Source: Dysgonomonas sp. 511 (GTDB lineage Bacteria; Bacteroidota; Bacteroidia; Bacteroidales; Dysgonomonadaceae). From it: a DNA stretch of 64,000 nt. The notes under the pieces are model-generated. The model ran no database searches, was not told the origin of the DNA, and saw only the letters and a program-made list of their open reading frames with translations. Positions 37,764-47,725 of the stretch are shown one piece after another; the stretch's first letter is position 1; each line of letters starts with the position of its first letter. The DNA is taken from contig NZ_QVMQ01000014.1 of the NCBI RefSeq assembly GCF_010501105.1, forward strand, positions 1-64,000, given 5' to 3'. The translations under genes and the position numbers were made by a program.

Positions 37764-40715
37764 ATGGAAAAATACAAGAAGATTGTTAGATTCCCATTGC
37801 TACTTTTACTATTTCTGGCGGTGCCGCTATTCGTGAACGCACAAACCAGAAATGTAACAGGGGTAGTAACGGACGAAACCAACGAACCGATAATCGGTGC
37901 AGTAGTTAAAGTTCCCGATACGACTATAGGTATAACCACCGATTATGATGGAAGGTACACTATAGAAGTGCCGGCAGGGAAGAATGAGCTTGAATTTTCT
38001 TTTCTGGGCTACGAATCTCAACTTATTGCCATCTCCGGTAATGTAATCAATGTGAAATTGTTGCCAAAATCGATGGAACTTACCGATGTAGTTGTTATCG
38101 GTTATGGTACTCAACGCAAAAGCGACCTTACAGGCTCTATAAGCAGTGTAAGCAGCAAGGATTTTAACGAGGGGCTTATCAGTTCTCCCGAACAGCTTAT
38201 AAATGGTAAAGTATCGGGAGTGCAGATTATGTCTAACAGCGGTTCGCCTACAGGTGGAAGTACAATACGTATACGTGGAGGAGCATCTTTGAATGCCAGT
38301 AACGACCCGCTTATTGTATTGGATGGTGTGCCATTAGAAAGTGGCGGTATCAGTGGTAATACTGGTAATTTCTTAAGCCTTATCAATCCGGCGGATATAG
38401 AAAGCATGACTATACTTAAAGATGCTTCATCTACAGCTATTTACGGTTCTCGTGCTTCGAATGGTGTAATAATAATTACTACAAAAAAAGGAACAGGAAG
38501 CGGTATAAAAGTTACGTTCAATACAACCAACTCTGTACAGACACGCACAAAAATGGTTGATATGCTAGACCAAAACGAATTTATAGATGTAATAAACTCG
38601 AATGGTACAAATGCACAGAAGGCACTATTGGGAACCGCATCTACAGATTGGAATGATCAGGTATTCCACACAGCTTTAGGAACCGACAACAATCTCAGTG
38701 TTGCAGGCCGTATGGCTGAAAACTGGCCTATTCGTGTTTCCTTTGGATATTATAACCAGAATGGCTTGGTTCGTACCGATAACGCCGAACGCTTTACCGG
38801 CAGCCTATCATTAGCTCCATCATTCTTTAACGATCATCTGAAAGTCAGTGTTAATGCAAAAGGCTCACATAACAACAATCGGTTTGCCAATACAAGTGCC
38901 ATATGGGCGGCATCAACATTTAATCCGACTCTGCCGGTTTATTCGGACAATAACGAATATGGCGGCTATTGGGAAGCTATCGACAGTAATGGAAAACCGG
39001 CAAATGGTGCAGTTATAAATCCTCGGGGGCTGATAGATCAAAACAAATCGACCAGTAAAGTACAACGTTTTATAGGGAATGTTGATGTCGATTATAAAAT
39101 GCACTTTTTACCCGAACTGAGGTATCATCTGACTTTAGGTTATGACTATGCGAAAGGTAAAGGTTCTGTATATGTACCTGCAGAAGCTGCAGAATATTAT
39201 ACTACAGCCGGAAAAGATTATGATTATGGTCCACAAAAAAATACAAACCGCCTGTTGACAACATATTTTAATTATAATAAAAATTTAGACAATATAAAGA
39301 GTGTCGTGGATGCAACGGTGGGTTACGATCATCAATTCTGGAAAAGTACAAGTCCTGCTTATGTAGAAACAAATACCAAAGGCGAAATACAATCGTCGAT
39401 AGCTGCCACCGATCAGCGACATGCTTTAATCTCGTATTATGCACGTCTGAATTATACATTCGATTCGCGCTATATGCTGACTGCAACAGTCAGGGGAGAC
39501 GGAACTTCTCGTTTCCACAAAGACAATCGCTGGGGAACATTCCCTTCTGTTGCTCTTGCCTGGAGAATAAACGAAGAGTCTTTCTTAAAAGAGAGCCGCG
39601 CCATAAGCAACCTTAAGCTACGGGCAAGTTATGGGGTAACCGGACAACAGGATGGTATAGGAAACTACAACTATATGCCGGTTTATACCTTAAGCCAGAA
39701 TGGAGCACAGGTGCAATTCGGTGACCAATGGTATTATTCGTATCGCCCCGAAGCATATGTAGAAGACCTGAAATGGGAAACTACTACATCATGGAACTTC
39801 GGACTCGATTTTGGATTTCTGAAAGACAGAATCAGTGGTTCGGTCGACTTCTATACTCGTCAGACCAAAGATTTGTTAGCAACTGTTCCGTCACCAGCCG
39901 GCTCTAACTTTAATAAGAATATTCTTACCAATGTAGGAAATGTAGATAGTCACGGTATCGAGTTTTCGTTAAATGCAACACCTATCGATACAAAGGATCT
40001 TACATGGAATCTGAGCTATAATATGACGTGGCAAAAGATGAAAGTAAAAAACCTCTCATTGATAGATGGTGGAGCAGCAACCAACACACTGGTAGGTCCT
40101 ACTATCGATAGCTATCAGTTTCAGGTGCTATCAGAAGGTTATGCGCCATATATGTTTTATGTGTACCATCAGCTTTACGATGAAAAGACAGGAATGCCTG
40201 TGGAAGGAGCGTATGCAGATATGAATAATGATGGCGAAATCAATTCTGCCGACCTATACCGCTACCATTCTCCCGCGCCCGATCTTATTTTTGGGCTCAG
40301 CACTTCGCTTCGCTACAAGCAATGGAGTCTGGGGATGAGTTTCCGTGCCAACTTGGGCAACTATGTATACAATGGCATGGCTATGAATACAGGAGCATGG
40401 AGCACTGTGAGTTATAATGATGCTCAGATTAATAATCTAAACCGGAGCTATCTTAAAACAGGGTTCCAAAACCGCCAGTATTTGTCCGATTATTATGTAG
40501 AGAATGCTTCATTCATCAAGATGGATAATATTTCTCTTGGATATAATTTCGGACGTATCAACAATTGGTTTGGCCTCAATGTAAGTGCTATGGTGCAAAA
40601 TGTATTTTGTATAACCAAATACAGCGGAGTTGATCCGGAAGTACCAAATGGAATGGATATGTCATTCTATCCGCGTCCTCGTATTTTCTCCATCAGTTTA
40701 GGTCTTGATTTTTAA
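37764..40715 (+). CDS. susC: SusC-type TonB-dependent oligosaccharide transporter
   Basis: A 983-residue SusC-like outer-membrane receptor that imports oligosaccharides with SusD as lid. It has a signal peptide (1-26) and a carboxypeptidase-like N-terminal extension (about 28-112: VTGVVTDETNEPIIGA, DYDGRYTIEVPAG). The SusC signature and TonB contact MELTDVVVIGYGTQRKSDL lies near 106-125. A plug domain with GAGG-like IRGGASLNASNDPLIVLDGV and DASSTAIYGSRASNGVIIIT follows, then a 22-strand-type barrel ending in an aromatic residue (LGLDF). It needs ExbB/D-TonB, encoded about 25 kb away in this window. Confidence 0.95.
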   Translation: MEKYKKIVRFPLLLLLFLAVPLFVNAQTRNVTGVVTDETNEPIIGAVVKVPDTTIGITTDYDGRYTIEVPAGKNELEFSFLGYESQLIAISGNVINVKLLPKSMELTDVVVIGYGTQRKSDLTGSISSVSSKDFNEGLISSPEQLINGKVSGVQIMSNSGSPTGGSTIRIRGGASLNASNDPLIVLDGVPLESGGISGNTGNFLSLINPADIESMTILKDASSTAIYGSRASNGVIIITTKKGTGSGIKVTFNTTNSVQTRTKMVDMLDQNEFIDVINSNGTNAQKALLGTASTDWNDQVFHTALGTDNNLSVAGRMAENWPIRVSFGYYNQNGLVRTDNAERFTGSLSLAPSFFNDHLKVSVNAKGSHNNNRFANTSAIWAASTFNPTLPVYSDNNEYGGYWEAIDSNGKPANGAVINPRGLIDQNKSTSKVQRFIGNVDVDYKMHFLPELRYHLTLGYDYAKGKGSVYVPAEAAEYYTTAGKDYDYGPQKNTNRLLTTYFNYNKNLDNIKSVVDATVGYDHQFWKSTSPAYVETNTKGEIQSSIAATDQRHALISYYARLNYTFDSRYMLTATVRGDGTSRFHKDNRWGTFPSVALAWRINEESFLKESRAISNLKLRASYGVTGQQDGIGNYNYMPVYTLSQNGAQVQFGDQWYYSYRPEAYVEDLKWETTTSWNFGLDFGFLKDRISGSVDFYTRQTKDLLATVPSPAGSNFNKNILTNVGNVDSHGIEFSLNATPIDTKDLTWNLSYNMTWQKMKVKNLSLIDGGAATNTLVGPTIDSYQFQVLSEGYAPYMFYVYHQLYDEKTGMPVEGAYADMNNDGEINSADLYRYHSPAPDLIFGLSTSLRYKQWSLGMSFRANLGNYVYNGMAMNTGAWSTVSYNDAQINNLNRSYLKTGFQNRQYLSDYYVENASFIKMDNISLGYNFGRINNWFGLNVSAMVQNVFCITKYSGVDPEVPNGMDMSFYPRPRIFSISLGLDF

Positions 40716-40727
40716 ATTCTTTAAATA

Positions 40728-42320
40728 ATGATCATAATGAAAAAAATACTATATATCATATTATTCGCAGGTCTTATAACAATGAATTCCTGTCTGGATG
40801 ATCTTGATCAGACACCTCATATAGAGAATACTTCTGAAGATGTATATGCAACGGCAGCCAATTACAAAGCCGTATTGGCTAAACTCTATGCAGGCTTTTA
40901 TACTGCCGGACAGGAGAAAGGCGGGAATAATTCTGATCTGGACAGTAATAGCGGACAAGACTATATGCGCTGCTACTTCAACCTGCAGGAATGCGGAACA
41001 GATGAGATAGCTTCTACATGGCTCGAAGGTGATAAAGTTTCGGATCTTACTTATTTATCGTGGGATGCAAACGATCCGTGGGTGTCGGATATGTATTACC
41101 GCATATTCTATAATATCTCATTATGCAACGAATTTCTTCGCAATGCCGGAGATGAACAAATATCTAAATTTACAGAAAGCGAACGGGCAGATATTCGTCA
41201 TTACCGCGCCGAAGCCCGCTTTCTGCGAGCATTAGCCTATTATCATGCAATGGATTTGTTCCGTAATATACCTTTCGTTACCGAAAATGATCCGGTTGGG
41301 ACATTTATCCCACCACGCTATGAAGCAAAACAGGTATTTGAATTTATAGAAACAGAATTGAAACAGATAGATGACGATCTGCTTTCCAGAAGCGAATGCG
41401 AGTACGGACGTGCGCCTAAAGCTGCTGCTTATACTTTATTAGCAAAAATGTTCCTGAATGCAAAAGTATATATCAATGAAGAGCGTTATACCGACTGTAT
41501 TACTTACTGTAAAAAAGTTATTGCTGAAGGTTATACGCTCGAAGACGAATATCAGAAACTATTCAATGCTGATAACCATAAGCGCACTAATGAAATAATT
41601 TTTGCCTATGCTGTAGATGCAGAAAAGGCTGTTACGTGGGGCACTACTACCTACATTATATGCGGCGCCATTGGCAACAGTTCCGATTATTTGAAACCCG
41701 AAGATTATGGTGTAACCAGTGGATGGGGATCGTTCCGCGTACGTGGCGATATACCTAAACTCTTCAAAGCAGGAGATAAACGTGCTTTGTTTTTTACAGA
41801 AGGGCAGACGCTTGAGGTAGAAGTTGTGGATAATCAAAGTAACGGTTATTTTGTAACCAAATGGACTAATCTGACTGATGCGGGAGAACAAGCTTCTAAT
41901 ACTGCTGAAGGAGGTGTAAATACGGATTTCCCTGTCTTTCGTCTGGCAGATATATATCTGATGCTAGGAGAATCGGTTAGTCGTGGAGGCTCGGGTAGTT
42001 CAACAAGCGAAGCTTTGGGATATGTAAACGAGCTACGCGAACGCGCCTTTGGAGATACATACGAAACAATCGGCAAAGTGAGTGAAAGTGAAATAGCTTC
42101 TCCGGACTTCTTCCTCAATGAACGGGCAATGGAGTTATATTGGGAGTGCACCCGTCGTACCGACCTTATACGTTTCGATAAATTCACGACTTCAACATAC
42201 CGTTGGGAATGGAAAGGTGGCGTGAAAGAGGGTAAAGCTGTGGATGAGAAATATAATATCTATCCTATTCCTGCAACAGACCTTACTGCAAATCCGAATC
42301 TATATAATGAAAAATACTAA
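40728..42320 (+). CDS. susD: SusD-like surface glycan-binding lipoprotein
   Basis: A 530-residue SusD family protein with lipoprotein signal (Cys22 in LITMNSC, counting from 40728). An ATG at 40737 is an equally good start. TPR-like helices support the sugar site, with typical SusD text: YRIFYNISLCNEFLRN, RHYRAEARFLRALAYYHAMD, RAPKAAAYTLLAKMFLNAKV and LNERAMELYWECTRRTDLIR near the C-terminus. It caps SusC at the cell surface. It follows susC by 12 bases and is certainly co-transcribed. Confidence 0.95.
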   Translation: MIIMKKILYIILFAGLITMNSCLDDLDQTPHIENTSEDVYATAANYKAVLAKLYAGFYTAGQEKGGNNSDLDSNSGQDYMRCYFNLQECGTDEIASTWLEGDKVSDLTYLSWDANDPWVSDMYYRIFYNISLCNEFLRNAGDEQISKFTESERADIRHYRAEARFLRALAYYHAMDLFRNIPFVTENDPVGTFIPPRYEAKQVFEFIETELKQIDDDLLSRSECEYGRAPKAAAYTLLAKMFLNAKVYINEERYTDCITYCKKVIAEGYTLEDEYQKLFNADNHKRTNEIIFAYAVDAEKAVTWGTTTYIICGAIGNSSDYLKPEDYGVTSGWGSFRVRGDIPKLFKAGDKRALFFTEGQTLEVEVVDNQSNGYFVTKWTNLTDAGEQASNTAEGGVNTDFPVFRLADIYLMLGESVSRGGSGSSTSEALGYVNELRERAFGDTYETIGKVSESEIASPDFFLNERAMELYWECTRRTDLIRFDKFTTSTYRWEWKGGVKEGKAVDEKYNIYPIPATDLTANPNLYNEKY

Positions 42321-42341
42321 TTGACGAATAACTGTTTACAT

Positions 42342-44066
42342 ATGAAAACAATAAACAATATATATAAAACTTTCTCGTGGCTGTTAGTGTTGCTGGTGAT
42401 GATGACTGCCTGTGAGAATGATGGAGATGACATATATCTTTCAAGCATTGAAAGTAGTGATTTTGTAGTTACCGAAAGTAATGTAAAGTTATCGAAGGAG
42501 AACTCTACTGCTATTGTTCTTTCTCTGGCCTGGACTAAAAATTCATTTTTAGCTGTAAGTAATCCTTCTATGTCGACTACGGCAACAGTCTCTTATTATA
42601 TCCAGATGTCAACGACTAACGATTTCAGTTCAAATGTTATCGAAATTAAGGATAATAATTTTTCGAAAGCATACACCGGAGCAGAACTTAATAAAATAGC
42701 AAAAAATCTGGGAATAGAACCGGATAATGAAACTCCTGTTTATTTCCGCATTAAGTCTGTCACTGGGGTAAATATGGATGGCCCGTACAGCAAGGTAGAG
42801 ACTGTAAATATAACCTCTTATCTGATTGATATGTCTGTGGGATATGTACTCGATGCTGATAAAGTAGAAACAGGAATAATGCTTCATTCTCCGGAAATAA
42901 ATGGTATATACGAAGGCTTTATGGGAGCTTCAGGGTGGTATAACTACTTTTTGCTCGAAGGAGATGGTACAATCTGGGGGAATGATGGTGTGAGCGGAAC
43001 GGCTTTCGTTATGTCATCCGAAAATGATAATGACAAACGTTGGAATTTCTGGTTCCCGGGTGTTACAGGATGCTATTATACTGTAGTAAATACAAATACG
43101 AAACAATGGTCGGCTCTATTGCTCCCTTCATTAACTGTAAGTGGTGATATAAATGCCGAAATGACTTTCGACCGTCCTAATGTAAAATGGACTGCAACTT
43201 TTGATGTAACTGCAGCTTCAACATTGAAAGTGAATTTGAGTACTGTTGGTAAACAATATGATTATTCTACAAGTACTAATGATGATGCCGCAAAAGATAG
43301 TCAGGTTGCCTTTGCCCAGGAGGGACAGAATATAGTACTTGCCTCACAGGCCGGAGATATAACAGTGATAGTGCCCGAAGCAGGGACTTATACACTGGTA
43401 GTAGACCTGAAGCAGCCGGGAGCATGGACATGTACAGTTGTAAGCGGATCGGAAGAACCCGAACCTGTGATAGAATACCTGTATCTACCGGGAATAGACG
43501 ATGGCATAAGCGGAAGTTGGACTTTCGATAATTATATGAAACTTTATAATGAAAGTGAACTGAATTATGCAGGTGTATTTAATGTCAACTCGCTATGGGG
43601 ATATAGTATCAATATAGAAAAAGATAATTGGGATGATAAATATACAATGGTAGAGGGAGGAACTGCATATGCGGGCTCATTAGAACTTAAGGGACAGAAT
43701 AATATTGCCCCTCCTACAGCGGGACTATATTTGGTAGAAGCGTCTTTGGTTCAGTTTACCTATAACCTGGCAGCAATAGGAAATCAAATCTATGTGGCAG
43801 GGTTGCATGATGTGTGGGATTTCAATACTCCATTGCCTGCAACAGCTACACCGGGAGTGTATGAAGGACAGATTACAATAAACAGCGCTTCACCATGGGG
43901 ATTTGCCATTCATCTGGTAAGTGGAGACTGGGATCATAAATTCGGAGGTTCGGATGGTAAGTTGTATTATCGTGGAGATAATATAAAGGACGATGCTTCG
44001 CTAGCTCCGGGAACTTATCGGATGACAGTAGATTTAATCAATGAAACATATAGTATCACTCAATAA
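42342..44066 (+). CDS. SusE/SusF-like surface glycan-binding lipoprotein
   Basis: A 574-residue lipoprotein (start at ATG 42342; Cys24 in VMMTAC). The N-terminal ~25-140 is an SusE-type Ig-like domain (SSDFVVTESNVKLSKENS, then SYYIQMSTTNDF). The rest is a series of beta-sandwich modules. The last two resemble each other (LWGYSINIEKDNWDDKY versus PWGFAIHLVSGDWDHKF), each with Trp residues suited to sugar stacking. SusE/F proteins sit on the cell surface and hold polysaccharide near SusC/D. It begins 22 bases after susD and ends 5 bases before the galactanase gene. Confidence 0.82.
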   Translation: MKTINNIYKTFSWLLVLLVMMTACENDGDDIYLSSIESSDFVVTESNVKLSKENSTAIVLSLAWTKNSFLAVSNPSMSTTATVSYYIQMSTTNDFSSNVIEIKDNNFSKAYTGAELNKIAKNLGIEPDNETPVYFRIKSVTGVNMDGPYSKVETVNITSYLIDMSVGYVLDADKVETGIMLHSPEINGIYEGFMGASGWYNYFLLEGDGTIWGNDGVSGTAFVMSSENDNDKRWNFWFPGVTGCYYTVVNTNTKQWSALLLPSLTVSGDINAEMTFDRPNVKWTATFDVTAASTLKVNLSTVGKQYDYSTSTNDDAAKDSQVAFAQEGQNIVLASQAGDITVIVPEAGTYTLVVDLKQPGAWTCTVVSGSEEPEPVIEYLYLPGIDDGISGSWTFDNYMKLYNESELNYAGVFNVNSLWGYSINIEKDNWDDKYTMVEGGTAYAGSLELKGQNNIAPPTAGLYLVEASLVQFTYNLAAIGNQIYVAGLHDVWDFNTPLPATATPGVYEGQITINSASPWGFAIHLVSGDWDHKFGGSDGKLYYRGDNIKDDASLAPGTYRMTVDLINETYSITQ

Positions 44067-44070
44067 CAGA

Positions 44071-45117
44071 ATGACCATGAAACTGAAATATATTATATTA
44101 TCAATAGCCATAGCCTTATTTGCATTTACATCATGTAGCGATGACGATAAGCCCGTATTTCCCGATCCACCTGTGATTGAATACGATATGACAGGTTTTG
44201 CAAAGGGAGCAGATGTAAGTTGGCTCACCGAAATGGAAAAAGTAGGAAAGAAATTCTATAATTCTAATGGTGAAGAAATGGAATGTCTGGCTCTGTTACG
44301 CGATCTCGGTTTTAACTCTGTGCGTTTACGGGTATGGGTTGATCCTGCAGATGGCTGGTGCAACACCAGTGACATGCTTATAAAAGCATGGAGGGCGAAG
44401 AATCTGGGTATGCGCATCATGGTTGACTTCCACTATAGTGATAGCTGGGCAGATCCGGGACAGCAAACCAAACCGGCAGCATGGACAGACCTTAGTTTTG
44501 ACAATCTGAAAACAGCGTTGGCTGATCATACAACAGAAGTCCTTACTGCATTAAAAGGGATAGGCGTTACTCCCGAATGGGTACAAATAGGCAATGAAAC
44601 CATGAATGGTATGCTCTGGGAAGACGGTAGCCTGCTTGCAAATGTGAAGAATTATGCAGAGCTTAACAATGCGGGGTATGATGCTACTAAAGCTATTTTT
44701 CCTGATGCTAAAGTGATTATTCACTTCGACCGTGGACACAGGAATGATATGTATCGTCCTCGTTTCGATGCCTTAAAAAATAATAATGCCAAATGGGATG
44801 TGATAGGTATGTCGCTTTATCCTACTAAAGATAATTGGGAAACGCTTGTTAACGACTGCTACAACAATATGTTGGACATGATAGAACGTTACGGTTCGGA
44901 TGTAATGATATGCGAAATAGGTATGGACTGGGACCAGGCTGAAGCAGCAAAATCTATGCTTACGGCATTGATAGAGAAAACCAAGGCTGTACCTAACGGA
45001 AAAGGTCTGGGTGTTTTCTACTGGGAACCGCAATCGTATGGTAGTTGGAATGGTTATACCAAAGGTGCTTTTGATGAATCGGGAAAACCTACAGTAGCCT
45101 TAGATGCTTTTAAATAA
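44071..45117 (+). CDS. GH53 endo-beta-1,4-galactanase lipoprotein
   Basis: A 348-residue arabinogalactan endo-beta-1,4-galactanase. Counting from ATG 44071 (44077 is an alternative), the lipobox ends at Cys22 (LFAFTSC), so it is probably displayed on the outer surface. The GH53 barrel is clear: TGFAKGADVSWLTEMEK, LRVWVDPADGWC, RIMVDFHYSDSWADPGQQ, the acid/base Glu176 in WVQIGNETMNGM, SLYPTKDNW, and nucleophile Glu282 in MICEIGMDW. It cuts beta-1,4-galactan internally, which fixes the likely substrate of the PUL as pectic galactan or arabinogalactan type I. Confidence 0.95.
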   Translation: MTMKLKYIILSIAIALFAFTSCSDDDKPVFPDPPVIEYDMTGFAKGADVSWLTEMEKVGKKFYNSNGEEMECLALLRDLGFNSVRLRVWVDPADGWCNTSDMLIKAWRAKNLGMRIMVDFHYSDSWADPGQQTKPAAWTDLSFDNLKTALADHTTEVLTALKGIGVTPEWVQIGNETMNGMLWEDGSLLANVKNYAELNNAGYDATKAIFPDAKVIIHFDRGHRNDMYRPRFDALKNNNAKWDVIGMSLYPTKDNWETLVNDCYNNMLDMIERYGSDVMICEIGMDWDQAEAAKSMLTALIEKTKAVPNGKGLGVFYWEPQSYGSWNGYTKGAFDESGKPTVALDAFK

Positions 45118-45143
45118 TCTTTATCTATAAAGAGGTATTACTA

Positions 45144-45175
45144 TTTCGCCATCGATTATAATATCGGTGGCGAAA
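45144..45175 (+). terminator. Long hairpin between GH53 and GH2 genes
   Basis: A 13-base-pair stem with one wobble (45144-45156 with 45163-45175, loop TATAAT) starts 27 bases after the GH53 stop. No T-run follows on the plus strand, so it may end transcription only partly or protect the upstream mRNA from decay. Confidence 0.55.
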
Positions 45176-45225
45176 AAAGTAATAAGAAGAAAACAGCAAA
45201 GATGTGTTACCTTTGTTACTTTTTT
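45173..45225. repeat. A/T-rich inverted repeat, copy 2
   Basis: AAAAAAGTAA (45173-45182) and TTACTTTTTT (45216-45225) are the same arms as at 4003-4041, here with a 33-base centre. The right arm is preceded by TTACCTTTG, the analogue of TTACTTTTG in the other copy. It contains a TACCTTTG (45208-45215) that could act as a -7 box for the GH2 gene. Confidence 0.5.
45208..45215 (+). promoter_or_regulatory. Putative -7 box for the GH2-GH35 part of the PUL
   Basis: TACCTTTG matches TAnnTTTG, 38 bases before the GH2 ATG, after a strong hairpin. This suggests that GH2 and GH35 may have their own promoter in addition to read-through. No -33 element at regular spacing. Confidence 0.38.
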
Positions 45226-45253
45226 ATAAAAATATATATTTAAACGCTTAAAT

Positions 45254-47713
45254 ATGAAATATATAAAATATTCGATCTGCTTCATAATACTTTCTCTGTA
45301 TACGGGATTGAGTTATTCCCAATCTGTACGGAATGAGTTTCTGATAGAGAAGAACTGGAAATTCAGTAAAGGCGATTTTTCGGATGCAAAGAATAATAAT
45401 TATAATGACGCAAACTGGGAAACAGTCACAGTTCCTCACGATTGGGCTATATATGGACCTTTCGATAGGAAATATGATTTGCAGGAAGTTGCCGTTACTC
45501 AGAATGGAGAGACAGTCGCAACCGTTAAAACCGGTCGCACCGGGGGGCTTCCGTATATAGGTACAGGCTGGTACAGGAATAAGTTTGATATAAATAACTT
45601 CTCGAAGACAAATAATCGGGTGGCACTTCTATTTGATGGGGCAATGAGCGAAGCACGGGTATATGTGAATGGAAAGGAAGCTATCTTCTGGCCTTTCGGT
45701 TACAATTCATTTCATTGTGATGTTACAGATTTACTTAATACTGACGGTAAAAACAATATAATTGCTGTACGTCTCGAGAATAAACCTGAATCTTCTCGTT
45801 GGTATCCCGGTGCAGGATTGTACAGAAATGTACATATTATTATAACCAAAGCTGTCCATGTTCCGGTTTGGGGAACATATATTACAACACCCTTTGTTTC
45901 TAAAGAGTATGCTTCGGTTAGTCTGAAAACAGAGATTGAAAACAGTAATGGACAAGATGTAAGGATAGTAACCGAAATTCGCGACACAAATAATAAGGTG
46001 GTTGCGATGAAGGATAATACCCAGAAAATCAATCATGGGAAACCTTTTGAGCAAAACTTCCTTGTGGACAATCCTCAATTATGGTCGCCGGAAGCTCCTT
46101 ATTTGTATAATGCTGTCTCAAAAATATATATTAAAAATCAGCTGGTAGATGAATATACTACCCGTTTCGGTATCAGGGATATAAAACTGATTGCTGACAA
46201 AGGATTTTTTCTGAACGGAGAACGTCGGAAGTTTCAGGGAGTGTGTAATCATCACGATTTAGGTCCTTTGGGTGCGGCAATCAATGTTGCAGCATTACGC
46301 CGTCAGCTTACCATGCTTAAAGATATGGGATGTGATGCTATCCGTACGGCACATAATATGCCTGCTCCCGAACTGGTGGAGCTATGTGACGAAATGGGCT
46401 TTATGATGATGATAGAACCTTTCGACGAGTGGGATATAGCTAAATGTAAGAACGGTTACCATCGCTTTTTTAACGAATGGGCAGAGAAGGATATGGTAAA
46501 TATGCTTCGCAATTACCGTAACAATGCCTGTGTAGTGATGTGGAGCATCGGTAACGAAGTTCCTACTCAATGTAGCGATGAGGGGTATAAGGTAGCTTCA
46601 TTTCTACAAGATATTTGTCATCGAGAAGATCCTACCCGTCCTGTGACCTGTGGTATGGATCAGGTTACATGTGTGTTGAATAACGGCTTTGCTGCAATGA
46701 TTGATGTGCCGGGCTTAAATTACCGGGCACACCGTTATCAGGAAACTTATGAGAAATTACCACAGAATCTTGTATTAGGGTCTGAAACTTCATCTACCGT
46801 TAGTTCCCGCGGTGTATATAAATTTCCGGTAGAGAAGAAAGCCGATGCTGTATATGATGACCATCAATCGTCGTCGTACGACCTAGAGTATTGCTCATGG
46901 TCTAATATACCTGATGAAGATTTTGCCCTAGCTGACGATCACGACTGGACGATGGGGCAATTTGTATGGACGGGATTTGATTATCTGGGAGAACCGTCTC
47001 CTTACGATACCGATTCATGGCCAAACCATAGCTCTATGTTTGGTATTATCGATCTGGCCAGTATTCCTAAAGATCGTTATTACTTGTATAGAAGCGTTTG
47101 GAATAAAAAAGAAAATACATTACATATCCTTCCTCACTGGAACTGGAAAGGTCGTGAAGGGCAAACAACGCCTGTCTTTGTTTATACCAATTATCCTTCG
47201 GCAGAATTATTTATCAATGGAAAAAGCTATGGAAAGCAAGTTAAGAATAGTTCTACATTGCTCAATCGCTATCGCTTGATGTGGATGGATGCAATATATG
47301 AGCCGGGTGAGGTAAAGGTAGTCGCATATAATGAGCAGGGAGTGGCTGTAATGGAAAAAACAGTTCGTACAGCTGGCAAACCTCATCATATAGAATTAGT
47401 GCCGGATCGTACGCAGTTGTCGGCTGATGGAAAGGGTTTGGCATATATTAATGTACGTGTTGTAGATAAAGATGGAAATCTTTGCCCCGAATATCAAAGA
47501 ATGATTACCTTTACGGTAAAAGGTAACGGTAGATACAGAGCTTCAGCAAATGGAGATCCTACAAGCCTCGATTTATTCCATTTACCGCAAATGCCGGCTT
47601 TTTACGGACAGCTGACATCGATAGTACAAGCGGGAGAGAATGGAGGCAAAATTATTTTTGAGGCAAAGGCCAAAGGACTTAAAGCTGGAGTAATTGAAAT
47701 AGATGTGAAATAA
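45254..47713 (+). CDS. GH2 beta-galactosidase
   Basis: An 819-residue secreted glycoside hydrolase family 2 enzyme with signal peptide (1-23). The domain order is that of GH2: a jelly-roll sugar-binding domain (WETVTVPHDWAIYGPF, YNSFHCDVTDLLN, SSRWYPGAGLYRNVHI), an Ig-like domain, and a TIM barrel. The barrel has RRKFQGVCNHHDLGPLG, IRTAHNMPAPELVELCDEMG, acid/base Glu435 in MWSIGNEVPTQ and nucleophile Glu511 in LGSETSSTVS. C-terminal Ig-like domains follow. It should release galactose from non-reducing ends of oligomers made by the GH53 enzyme. GH2 also includes other activities, so beta-galactosidase rests on context. Confidence 0.9.
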   Translation: MKYIKYSICFIILSLYTGLSYSQSVRNEFLIEKNWKFSKGDFSDAKNNNYNDANWETVTVPHDWAIYGPFDRKYDLQEVAVTQNGETVATVKTGRTGGLPYIGTGWYRNKFDINNFSKTNNRVALLFDGAMSEARVYVNGKEAIFWPFGYNSFHCDVTDLLNTDGKNNIIAVRLENKPESSRWYPGAGLYRNVHIIITKAVHVPVWGTYITTPFVSKEYASVSLKTEIENSNGQDVRIVTEIRDTNNKVVAMKDNTQKINHGKPFEQNFLVDNPQLWSPEAPYLYNAVSKIYIKNQLVDEYTTRFGIRDIKLIADKGFFLNGERRKFQGVCNHHDLGPLGAAINVAALRRQLTMLKDMGCDAIRTAHNMPAPELVELCDEMGFMMMIEPFDEWDIAKCKNGYHRFFNEWAEKDMVNMLRNYRNNACVVMWSIGNEVPTQCSDEGYKVASFLQDICHREDPTRPVTCGMDQVTCVLNNGFAAMIDVPGLNYRAHRYQETYEKLPQNLVLGSETSSTVSSRGVYKFPVEKKADAVYDDHQSSSYDLEYCSWSNIPDEDFALADDHDWTMGQFVWTGFDYLGEPSPYDTDSWPNHSSMFGIIDLASIPKDRYYLYRSVWNKKENTLHILPHWNWKGREGQTTPVFVYTNYPSAELFINGKSYGKQVKNSSTLLNRYRLMWMDAIYEPGEVKVVAYNEQGVAVMEKTVRTAGKPHHIELVPDRTQLSADGKGLAYINVRVVDKDGNLCPEYQRMITFTVKGNGRYRASANGDPTSLDLFHLPQMPAFYGQLTSIVQAGENGGKIIFEAKAKGLKAGVIEIDVK

Positions 47714-47725
47714 TGAGATTGTTGT

